This document shows, one piece after another, positions 36,427 through 43,924 of a DNA stretch of 64,000 nt. The notes below the pieces were generated by a model that was not told the origin of the DNA, did not search any database, and was given only the letters and a program-made list of their open reading frames with translations. Origin of the DNA: Clostridium estertheticum (GTDB taxonomy: Bacteria; Bacillota; Clostridia; Clostridiales; Clostridiaceae); the NCBI RefSeq assembly GCF_011065935.2, contig NZ_JAAMNH020000001.1:4609001-4673000 (forward strand). Direction: 5' to 3'. A program made the translations under genes and the position numbers. The stretch's first letter is position 1, and every line of letters begins with the position of its first letter.

Positions 36427-36503
36427 TGGGGTGAACGATGGGGCTCGAACCCACGACAACCAGAATCACAATCTGGCGCTCTACCAACTGAACTACGTCC
36501 ACC
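36427..36503 (-). tRNA. tRNA-His(GTG), copy 2
   Basis: 77 nt with CCA and G-1, identical to copy 1, offset 993 bp. Confidence 0.97.
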
Positions 36504-36506
36504 ATA

Positions 36507-36583
<77 letters not shown>

Positions 36584-36612
36584 TTGTATAATTTAATATG
36601 CCTAAGCATATT

Positions 36613-36686
36613 TGGAGCGGGTAGAGGGAATCGAACCCTCGTAATTAGCTTGGAAGGCTAACACTCTACCATTGAGTTATACCCGC
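36613..36686 (-). tRNA. tRNA-Gly(TCC), copy 3
   Basis: 74 nt with CCA, identical in the body to copies 1 and 2. Confidence 0.97.
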
Positions 36687-36708
36687 ATATTATTGTTTAA
36701 TTGTTTAA

Positions 36709-36733
36709 TACTTTACCATTAAATTATAGCCGA
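36709..36733 (-). pseudogene. degenerate tRNA-Gly 5' fragment, second copy
   Basis: TTTACCATTAAATTATAGCCG is the counterpart of the fragment at 35708. It lies in the same place relative to tRNA-Gly and tRNA-Pro, so the fragment predates the block duplication. Confidence 0.5.
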
Positions 36734-36763
36734 ATATTATTGTTTAATTGTTTAATTGTTTAA

Positions 36764-36839
36764 TGGTCGGGGTGACAGGGATTGAACCTGCGACCTCATG
36801 GTCCCAAACCACGCGCGCTCCCAGCTGCGCTACACCCCG
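36764..36839 (-). tRNA. tRNA-Pro(TGG), copy 2
   Basis: 76 nt with CCA, anticodon loop TTTGGGA. First gene of the operon, about 90 nt after the predicted transcription start. Confidence 0.97.
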
Positions 36840-36935
36840 ATATACATTAATATACTATAAAACCGTTAAATGTGCTAAATTCACTCATTCATCATAAGGT
36901 TTCAAATTTAATGTTTTTTTATGACGACATGGATT

Positions 36936-36964
36936 ATTTTACACCATATACACTAATACGTCAA
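36936..36964 (-). promoter_or_regulatory. promoter of the tRNA operon
   Basis: The minus strand has TTGACG (36964-36959), a 17-base spacer and TAAAAT (36941-36936). It is the only strong sigma-A match before the first tRNA and is suited to a highly transcribed stable-RNA unit. Confidence 0.8.
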
Positions 36965-37102
36965 TACTTTTTTAAACTTTTCCTCTTGAATATTTGAATA
37001 AATTTCACCAAAGTATTTTCTTTATGTATTAACACCTATTTAAACGCTATTAAAAAACTGTAATTTTTAAAGTGTAGATTAAAAAAACTATTTGCAAAAA
37101 AA

Positions 37103-37573
37103 CTAAAATCTTATTAAATTAGGTTGTATGGATTCTCCCAAAATGTCTATAATAGCAAAGCTTGGAGCTCCATCTCTAGGCTCCGAGGCACTGCCAGGAT
37201 TTATATACCATACTCCTTCTTCAAAATCTATTTTTCCAATATGAGTGTGCCCATATAAAACTATGTCAGCGCCTGTTTCTGTAGCCTTATAGCTTAATTT
37301 TAGCAAACTCTCTTTGACATTATATCTATGTCCATGAGTTAAGAAAATCCTTTTGCCGCAAATATCTTCCACCCTATCATAAGGCGTACTTGTAGAAAAA
37401 TCACAATTTCCTTTCACATTAATTATTCTTCCCTTATAATACTTCTCTATAGTTAATATGTCATCTACATTATCGCCTAAGTGAATCATCACGTCCAATT
37501 CCTTTATTTTCCCTGCTAGCTGCTCTATACAGCTAGCATTTCTATGTGTATCACTTATAACACCTATACGCAT
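37103..37573 (-). CDS. YfcE/MJ0936-type metallophosphoesterase
   Basis: 156 aa calcineurin-like phosphodiesterase. Metal-binding motifs occur in order: DTHRN, HLGDNVDD, KGNCD, THGHRY and YGHTHIG. Family members cleave phosphodiesters of uncertain natural substrate; MJ0936/YfcE act on model substrates. The ATG is 34 bp after the rdgB stop, so the two are cotranscribed, an arrangement common in Firmicutes. Confidence 0.9.
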   Translation of the reverse strand: MRIGVISDTHRNASCIEQLAGKIKELDVMIHLGDNVDDILTIEKYYKGRIINVKGNCDFSTSTPYDRVEDICGKRIFLTHGHRYNVKESLLKLSYKATETGADIVLYGHTHIGKIDFEEGVWYINPGSASEPRDGAPSFAIIDILGESIQPNLIRF

Positions 37574-37607
37574 TTAAAATCACCCTCTTCATTAGTATTA
37601 TTCTCCC

Positions 37608-38204
37608 CTATATTAATTTTTCAAGTTCACTTTTTAATTTATTTAGTGCTCTTCCCCTATGGCTAATAGAATTTTTCTCCCCAGTACTCATCTGCGCAAA
37701 AGTTTTGTTGAATTCTTTAACAAAAAATAGTGGGTCATATCCAAAGCCTTCTTCCCCTCTAAATTCAGCTGTAATTATTCCCTCTACCTCCCCTTGCACC
37801 TTTATTATTTCATCTTCATTCACTATAAGCACCATTGCGCAAATGAATTTAGCTTTCCTTTGAGCCTCGCTTTCACCCTCTAAAAGATATAATAATTTTT
37901 CGTTATTTGCTTTAGTATTTCCATGAGCACCCGCAAACCTAGCTGAAAAAACCCCTGGATCACCATTTAATGATTCCACTGATAAACCTGAGTCATCCGC
38001 AAGCACCATTTCTCTATTTGCTATTTTATAAATTTCAGTAGCCTTTATTTCTGCATTATCCATGAAAGTACTTCCAGTTTCCTCAACTTCAATATTAAGA
38101 TTGGCTTCTTTTAGCGACAAGACTTCAAATGGAAATTGTGATAGCATTTCCTTTATCTCTTTAATTTTATGATCATTATTACTAGCAACTATTAATTTCT
38201 TCAT
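37608..38204 (-). CDS. rdgB: XTP/dITP diphosphatase (RdgB/HAM1 family)
   Basis: Hydrolyses non-canonical purine triphosphates such as dITP and XTP to monophosphates, keeping them out of DNA. 198 aa, the usual length. Substrate and metal motifs are ASNNDHKIKEI at the N-terminus, LADDSGLSVESL in the middle, GEEGFGYDPLFF and SHRGRALNKL near the C-terminus. The ATG follows AAGGAGGA. It lies 35 bp after the AIR-synthase-like gene in one minus-strand unit. Confidence 0.95.
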   Translation of the reverse strand: MKKLIVASNNDHKIKEIKEMLSQFPFEVLSLKEANLNIEVEETGSTFMDNAEIKATEIYKIANREMVLADDSGLSVESLNGDPGVFSARFAGAHGNTKANNEKLLYLLEGESEAQRKAKFICAMVLIVNEDEIIKVQGEVEGIITAEFRGEEGFGYDPLFFVKEFNKTFAQMSTGEKNSISHRGRALNKLKSELEKLI

Positions 38205-38239
38205 TTTTATCCTCCTTTTTCTTCTCTAATTAGAAATAA

Positions 38240-39214
38240 TTATATACTAAATAACTCATCTCTGGTAGGTGGCAAAACGTCTTTTTCCATTTCATCTATT
38301 ACTAATATACCTCTAGACTCAGTTATATTTCCTATTACTGTAGCTGATATTCCTTTACTAATTAATTCCTCGACTAGTTTTTTTCCACAGGTTGCAGTTA
38401 TTAACATGCTCCCTGAAGATATAAATTTCAAAGGATCAATATTTAGTCTTTCACAGATTTTAATTGTAATATCACTAATTGGCATTTTACTGTTATACAC
38501 CTTAAAGCCTAAATTACTAGCCTCTGCAACCTCCCACAAGGCTCCTAGCACTCCACCTTCTGTTATATCATGCATAGAATTAACACCAAACTCTCCGGCT
38601 ATACGGCCTTCATTAACCACACTAATACCATTAATATAATCTTTTGCTACTTCTACTTCCTTAGTGGTTAAAACATCGGATACCCTATCTAAATAATCAT
38701 TTACTATAATTGAGGTTCCTTCCATACACAATAGTTTGGTAACAACAATTTCATCTCCTAGCTTTGCCCCTGAAGTTGCCACGGCGCCACATGCTTTTCC
38801 TTTACCTATTGCTGTACAGGAGACTACTATTCTATTCACAGCTTCTGTAACCTCAGTGTGCCCACCTAATATTTCCACGTTCAGTTTTTTTGTTTCTTCA
38901 TCAATTTCACTCATAATATTTTTTATATCTTCTAGAGTCGATGTAGGAGGAACAAGAATTGTAACTAAAATACCTACAGGCTCAACTCCACAAGAAGCTA
39001 TGTCGTTACAGTTTATATTAACTGCCAATTTACCTATATTTTTATCCGCTCCCGTTATTGGGTCTGTAGAAACGACACACTCATATTCTCCAAAATTTAT
39101 GACACTACAGTCTTCCCCTATTCCACTTCTAATTCTTACGTCATCACGAACAACACTTTTATTATTGTCTATTATCTGTTTTAAATCATCCCAATTTAGT
39201 TTTCCAACTTTCAT
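38240..39214 (-). CDS. AIR synthase-related (HypE/PurM-like) protein
   Basis: 324 aa with the two-domain PurM fold shared by HypE, SelD and ThiL. The N-terminal half has RSGIGEDCSVINFGEYECVVSTDP-like metal and ATP ligands and a glycine-rich turn (ILGGHTEVTEAV). The C-terminal half has MHDITEGGVLGALWE. That last motif is typical of the HypE-like group, but no hydrogenase maturation genes are nearby and its true substrate is unknown. The ATG follows AAAGGAAG. First gene of the unit with rdgB and the phosphoesterase. Confidence 0.85.
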   Translation of the reverse strand: MKVGKLNWDDLKQIIDNNKSVVRDDVRIRSGIGEDCSVINFGEYECVVSTDPITGADKNIGKLAVNINCNDIASCGVEPVGILVTILVPPTSTLEDIKNIMSEIDEETKKLNVEILGGHTEVTEAVNRIVVSCTAIGKGKACGAVATSGAKLGDEIVVTKLLCMEGTSIIVNDYLDRVSDVLTTKEVEVAKDYINGISVVNEGRIAGEFGVNSMHDITEGGVLGALWEVAEASNLGFKVYNSKMPISDITIKICERLNIDPLKFISSGSMLITATCGKKLVEELISKGISATVIGNITESRGILVIDEMEKDVLPPTRDELFSI

Positions 39215-39293
39215 ATAAATTCTTCCTTTCTAATTTTATAAAACTAGCACATTTTAACAACTTTAATCATATTATCTATATAAGGATTAATTT

Positions 39294-39311
39294 ATGGCGG
39301 TGGTATTTTGA
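39294..39311 (+). promoter_or_regulatory. five-codon mini-ORF overlapping the next start codon
   Basis: ATG-GCG-GTG-GTA-TTT-TGA is preceded at 7 nt by AAGGA. Its TGA overlaps the TTG start of the following gene as TTGA, so ribosomes ending here could restart on the gene. The TTG itself has only a weak ribosome site (GGTGG). Alternatively, one missing T in the TTTT run would fuse the mini-ORF in frame with the gene. Confidence 0.45.
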
Positions 39312-40687
39312 AATTTATAGGACCTTTTTTAAGAATCAATACATTAAACAAAAATAACATAAAAAATCAATTCTTCTACTTATCAAAAGAATCATTAAAA
39401 GATATAGTTTTCGACTCCAAATGTGGGATATATATTCCCGCACGAGATTTAAAATCTAAATCTTTTTCTAAGATTGATATTAACACAATTAATTTAAATT
39501 CTCCACTTTTATGTATTTACAAAAAAGCAGATGCTAAATTAAAGTCGCAAGATGGCACGTTAATTTGGAATGAAAACAAGGTAAAAAAAGAAATAACCAT
39601 TAATAGTAATGCGTTCATGACTTTATCTCTATTAGAACTTGTAGACTATTATAGTAGCTTTAAGCATATTGATGATTCTAAATATGCTTTAAGCCCTTTG
39701 TACCTTAAACTATGCAAAGAACAGTTAGAATTCTATGCTTCTTATTTTCGAAATAAGGATGGTCTCTTTGTTGATAAAGTGGATTTAACTGATCCTATGA
39801 ACCAAGAATTTAATTTTGAAAATAAAAACAATAAATTCAAATTCTCTGATCAAGCACTTATGATGGCCGCTTACTACAAATATTGTTCTTATGATACAGA
39901 CAAACATGAATATGAATATGAAAAATTCGCTCTGGACATCCTAGATATGTTTACTCAATATAAAGAAGAAATTTATAATGTTTCTTTTGAGGAACTCAAT
40001 AAGATATGCTTTGCCTTAAACGTATTTTACAAATACTCCGGCTCAGAAAAATGCGAAAATTTATTGCTAGATTTTTCAGACTTGCTTATAGACCAATATA
40101 ATACTAAGCCCTCTATAATTGTTAATGCTAAATTGGACTATTCTTGTATGCTTTTTATAAATTGTATTCTTTTATATAATAAAACATCATTACACAAATT
40201 TAAAGCTACTAGTGATGATTTATATGAAAAACTTACAAAATTATATGAAAGTGAAAAGGGACTATTGCTAAAGGAAAGTAATGATAAAGAGATAAACTAC
40301 ACTTGTGATGAGCTCTTACTATATATGTATAGCTTAATCACATATTCAGATTTTAATAATACGGAAGAGGATTCTTACATGCTTCAAGACATTTTTAAAC
40401 ATCAAATAATAGACTCAGGTATAGTTTTAAGTTGGCCTGATTCACCTTCTTTAGATAGTACGGAGCATTACAGAAACTTTTCACTAAAATCAGAAGACTT
40501 GCTTCAAGATGAAAATTTTAGAATGCCTACTATAGGCACACCTGAAAATAATGAACTTGCTTCTATCTTCATTAAAAGTGTGGTTTATAATAGACGAAAA
40601 GATACATTTAAACAACCTAAATCATCTTTTGATAGCAGCAAGAATATGTTTATATTCTTCTTAACAATATTTTTCCGAAATAAATAA
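39308..40687 (+). CDS. conserved-looking protein of unknown function
   Basis: 459 aa, soluble, rich in Lys/Asp/Ser/Tyr. The N-terminal 80 residues are mainly beta (GPFLRINTLNKNNIKNQFFYLSKE) and mention no known motif. The rest is helical with regular spacing (YLKLCKEQLEFYASYF, FALDILDMFTQYKEEI, ENLLLDFSDLL), like alpha/alpha-barrel or repeat folds seen in glycoside-processing proteins. No catalytic signature is visible. The start is TTG overlapping a mini-ORF stop. It is divergent from the AIR-synthase-like gene and ends at a bidirectional terminator. Function is not assigned. Confidence 0.75.
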   Translation: MKFIGPFLRINTLNKNNIKNQFFYLSKESLKDIVFDSKCGIYIPARDLKSKSFSKIDINTINLNSPLLCIYKKADAKLKSQDGTLIWNENKVKKEITINSNAFMTLSLLELVDYYSSFKHIDDSKYALSPLYLKLCKEQLEFYASYFRNKDGLFVDKVDLTDPMNQEFNFENKNNKFKFSDQALMMAAYYKYCSYDTDKHEYEYEKFALDILDMFTQYKEEIYNVSFEELNKICFALNVFYKYSGSEKCENLLLDFSDLLIDQYNTKPSIIVNAKLDYSCMLFINCILLYNKTSLHKFKATSDDLYEKLTKLYESEKGLLLKESNDKEINYTCDELLLYMYSLITYSDFNNTEEDSYMLQDIFKHQIIDSGIVLSWPDSPSLDSTEHYRNFSLKSEDLLQDENFRMPTIGTPENNELASIFIKSVVYNRRKDTFKQPKSSFDSSKNMFIFFLTIFFRNK

Positions 40688-40780
40688 TACTAAATCTGTT
40701 AGGCTATTATTTGAGTAAATATAAGGGATATCCATTTATCGCCTATCCCTTACATTTATTTTAAGTATATACTCACAGAG

Positions 40781-40824
40781 AAACACAGCCTGAGTTGAAT
40801 ACAACTTTTAGGCTGTGTTTTTAT
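40781..40824. terminator. bidirectional terminator
   Basis: Stem AAACACAGCCT / AGGCTGTGTTT with T-runs on both strands, between two convergent genes. A second hairpin, AAGGGATA / TATCCCTT (40727-40755), lies just upstream. Confidence 0.85.
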
Positions 40825-40837
40825 ATTTAGTTTTAAT

Positions 40838-41182
40838 TTACTTTTTATTACTTTTACACCAGCATATAATACAAGGTAAACAAATAACGATTCCGATTAT
40901 TAAAAAGGAATAGTGATAAGCATTTTGCATCCAAAGAAATTGTTCCATACTAAATTCACCATAGCCATTTGGAAGGAAATACATTGATGTTAACTTAAAA
41001 GAAATGATAGTTGAAAATAAAATTATTAAAATCCCAATAATAAATTGAAATACTTTTAAATCTAACTTTTCTTTAATAATCTCTTCTGAAACTTCAGGTT
41101 TTTCAATTAGTTGGCCTCCACAATCACTACAAACTGTATATCCTTCTTCGTATTCAGCTTCGCATTTGGGGCATATTAGCAT
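40838..41182 (-). CDS. small zinc-ribbon membrane protein
   Basis: 114 aa. The N-terminal zinc ribbon has CPKC (about 4-7) and CSDCGG (about 18-23), followed by an acidic linker and two membrane helices (about 45-66 and 88-106). This is a common clostridial architecture of unknown role, perhaps sensing or protein assembly at the membrane. The ATG follows AAGGAG. A bidirectional terminator follows. Its relation to the next upstream gene is uncertain. Confidence 0.75.
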   Translation of the reverse strand: MLICPKCEAEYEEGYTVCSDCGGQLIEKPEVSEEIIKEKLDLKVFQFIIGILIILFSTIISFKLTSMYFLPNGYGEFSMEQFLWMQNAYHYSFLIIGIVICLPCIICWCKSNKK

Positions 41183-41220
41183 ATTTAATCTCCTTAAATT
41201 GATATTGAATAAAAGGATTT

Positions 41221-41496
41221 CTAATCATAACCTCCATTTGCTGGGGGTAACTTCTTATATTCTTCTTTGTTTATTATTATCTCTTCAATTTTCTTAAATA
41301 GTTCTCTCAATTGCATAGCCTCTTTAGTTTTAGACACATTTTCATCTTTCCAATAGATATTTTTTTCTTTACCATCAATAACAATTTTTATAGAATAAGT
41401 TTGAAAAGGTGTTTGCATTATATTACTCTTTGGATTAAAGTTTTCAGGATAATTTAAAATATTTATCTTTTTCATATCCAAATATATGGTATTCAT
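41221..41496 (-). CDS. hypothetical protein, possibly 5'-truncated
   Basis: 91 aa, mixed alpha/beta, no recognised motif. The chain reads like the exported part of a small lipoprotein: in the same frame upstream a stretch VFLILCYNEKYKSNEE resembles a lipobox region, but it is closed by TAA two codons after an ATG at 41553-41551. That could be a nonsense mutation in an original lipoprotein start. The present ATG (41496) has no clear ribosome site. It lies between the peptide-binding lipoprotein gene and the zinc-ribbon gene. Confidence 0.5.
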   Translation of the reverse strand: MNTIYLDMKKINILNYPENFNPKSNIMQTPFQTYSIKIVIDGKEKNIYWKDENVSKTKEAMQLRELFKKIEEIIINKEEYKKLPPANGGYD

Positions 41497-41564
41497 TTCT
41501 TCATTGGATTTATACTTTTCGTTATAGCATAATATAAGAAAAACCTCTTAGATCATAATTGAAA

Positions 41565-43229
41565 TTATTTTGCAACTGTATTATCCTCTTTATAAGCATA
41601 ATCAAGTATCAAGTTCCCACCTTTAGTACTATATACATCTTTAACATTTTCTTTTTTACAAATAACTGTATTAGCTATAAATATAGGTATGCAGGGCAAA
41701 TCTTTTGCTAGTATTTCTTGAGCTTCATTATAAAGTTTTATTTTATTTTTTTTATCCTTCTCCTTTAGCGCACTTTCAATTATTTTATCATATACTAAAT
41801 TCTTATAACCATAAACATTATAACTTGAACTTGATGTCCACCTTGAAAAAAATTTAAATACATCTCCATATTCTTCATCAATTTTCGAGAATAAGATATT
41901 ATAATCTCCCTGCTTTATGACCTTATTAAGTTCATCTTTTTCATAGCCTTTGCAAACTACATTTACATTTAAATAATCCTTTTCATCGAAATGACCTTTG
42001 ATATTTTTAGCTACTTCATCTAAATTTTGTTTAATGTTTTTAGCCATTTCCCTTACTATCCTATTATCAAGGTCTTTATTTTCATATACTATAATTAATT
42101 CTGGTTCTTTTTCATAGTTGTTAATCTTTAAATATTCTTTTAAATATTTTGTACCTTTATCCTTATTCCCAAACACATCAAAAATTAATTTACCACTATT
42201 ATCATTAGTTATGCTAGAAGTCGTATAATTTATTGCTGCAACTGCCAAATCTTTTGATATAGTTTGTATAATAAATTCCTTAGATATTATTGCACTAATT
42301 GCATTTCTAAAATTGTTGTCTTTTACTGAACCACTAGTGTTTAAATTAAAAGTTAAATAATACATACTGTTTGTAGGAATAGTTATAGTTTTCTTTTCCA
42401 TACTAAGAGTGTTTCCTTCACTTATTGGCGGACTAACAAATACATCAATTTTTGAGGTATCACTAGACCCAGTGGTTTCAAAGTCTGCTAGTGTTTTTTC
42501 TTCATCCTTTATAGACGTAAACAGCATTTCACTGCTAACAATTTCATGAGCCCTCCAATACTTTTCATTCTTTAATAGTGATATTTCTCCATCTTTATTT
42601 ATCCCTTTTATAATAAATGGACCGCTGTATTGAATATCGTAGTAGCTATCCTTCCAATTTCTCTTATTAATACTAGTTTCCCTTAAGGTGAAAACTGGAT
42701 TGCTAAGAATATTTTTAAAATATTCATTGGGACTATTTAGCCTTATCTCTAAGGTTAAATCATCCTTTGCTACAATAGCGACTTTATCGAACGTTACTTT
42801 TCCCATTCTAAAATCCTTAGCTCCAAATATACAATATAATTGCTCAGCAAAAATATTATCCTTTTCTAATAGGATGTTGTGAAAAAACCTTACAAAATCT
42901 ATAGCTTTTATAGACCTTCCATCGCTATAATGAAGGTCTTTTCTTAATTTAAAGGTATACCCAATTTTATCAGCTGAAATTTCATAACTTTCTGCCATAG
43001 CAGGTACTATTTCGCCATATTTATCTTCACGGACCAAACCTTCAAATAAAGCCAATAACAAATCTTTTTGTCTCACATTATCACTATTTAGCATTAACAA
43101 ATCTGAAGGCAATTCTCCCACGTTATATACTAAAAATTTTCTAGAAGTTGTTGGCTTAACTTTCTTCTCAACACATCCACTAGTTAACATCATCATAAAA
43201 ATTAATATTATACATAATAACTTTTTCAT
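41565..43229 (-). CDS. oligopeptide-type ABC transporter substrate-binding lipoprotein
   Basis: 554 aa family 5 solute-binding protein. Signal peptide with lipobox LTSGC (Cys19) for lipid anchoring. The family signature LRKDLHYSDGRSIKAIDFV lies about 100 residues on. The C-terminal part has the usual LYNEAQEILAKDLPCIPIF. It should capture peptides, or another ligand of this large family, outside the membrane. The permease and ATPase genes normally found beside it are absent, so it is an orphan receptor. The ATG follows GGAGGTGA. Confidence 0.88.
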   Translation of the reverse strand: MKKLLCIILIFMMMLTSGCVEKKVKPTTSRKFLVYNVGELPSDLLMLNSDNVRQKDLLLALFEGLVREDKYGEIVPAMAESYEISADKIGYTFKLRKDLHYSDGRSIKAIDFVRFFHNILLEKDNIFAEQLYCIFGAKDFRMGKVTFDKVAIVAKDDLTLEIRLNSPNEYFKNILSNPVFTLRETSINKRNWKDSYYDIQYSGPFIIKGINKDGEISLLKNEKYWRAHEIVSSEMLFTSIKDEEKTLADFETTGSSDTSKIDVFVSPPISEGNTLSMEKKTITIPTNSMYYLTFNLNTSGSVKDNNFRNAISAIISKEFIIQTISKDLAVAAINYTTSSITNDNSGKLIFDVFGNKDKGTKYLKEYLKINNYEKEPELIIVYENKDLDNRIVREMAKNIKQNLDEVAKNIKGHFDEKDYLNVNVVCKGYEKDELNKVIKQGDYNILFSKIDEEYGDVFKFFSRWTSSSSYNVYGYKNLVYDKIIESALKEKDKKNKIKLYNEAQEILAKDLPCIPIFIANTVICKKENVKDVYSTKGGNLILDYAYKEDNTVAK

Positions 43230-43639
43230 AATTCACCTCCAATATGGGTCTTATTAAAAGTATTAACCTTTCATGTGTGAAGTAATCAAATTTACAATAA
43301 AAATATTGACAACTCTCCTAACTCCATCGGTGGCGGTCTTTTACAGTGGAGGAAGTCAGGAGGAATGTTTGAGCGTACAGCGAGTTTGCACTTTTTAGTA
43401 TCTTTCAATAAAATTAGTTTAGAATTACTTGGCGACGTGAAAGCATTCTAGCAATATATACTTTTCGTTTTAGCATAATCTAAGAAAAAATTTTGAATTA
43501 AAATTCTTGTTTTAATTCCTTTTCAAGTCACGCAGTAAAAGTTTTATACTTTCTTATTGTGTTAGCTTTTTGTACTTTGATTATGCTATAATATATTTAC
43601 ATAATTTACGTATTTAAAGGTATATAGGGGGAATTTTTT
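43230..43639. other. 410-bp intergenic region with a GC-richer insert
   Basis: Divergent region. A segment near 43325-43445 is visibly richer in G (GGTGGCGG, GTGGAGGAAGTCAGGAGGAA) and stays open for about 40 codons on the plus strand, containing ATG right after AGGAGG. It resembles a transferred or dispersed-repeat fragment more than a gene. At the right end an extended -10 element TGCTATAAT (43585-43592) is the likely promoter of the next gene. Confidence 0.4.
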
Positions 43640-43855
43640 ATGCTAACCTTGACTATTCAAATAATTGCTATATGTGCCATGTTAACTTTTATATTTATTG
43701 GAATATGGGGTTTCATTTTATTAATTAAAGTATATAACCAGTTAAGATATAAAAATTATTTAATGGAGAAGCTTATACAAAACACCTCTAAATTATCTTT
43801 AACCCATGAAAATATAGCATGTTCTAAAAAAGATATTGAAATATTGGAATCATAA
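43640..43855 (+). CDS. small single-pass membrane protein, unknown
   Basis: 71 aa. One membrane helix spans about residues 5-31, followed by a basic and polar cytosolic tail (about 40 residues, likely helical). No family is recognised. GGGGG lies 8 nt before the ATG, an extended -10 promoter precedes it and a terminator follows, so a real single-gene transcript is likely despite its size. Confidence 0.65.
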   Translation: MLTLTIQIIAICAMLTFIFIGIWGFILLIKVYNQLRYKNYLMEKLIQNTSKLSLTHENIACSKKDIEILES

Positions 43856-43856
43856 C

Positions 43857-43888
43857 ATAAAAAAAGACGTCATATGGCGTCTTTTTCT
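43857..43888. terminator. bidirectional terminator
   Basis: Stem AAAAAGACG / CGTCTTTTT, loop TCATATGG, with A and T runs on both sides. It serves the small membrane protein gene and, in the other direction, ligA. Confidence 0.88.
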
Positions 43889-43924
43889 TTATTCTATATA
43901 TCCATTGGTCCACTTTATTTTTAT

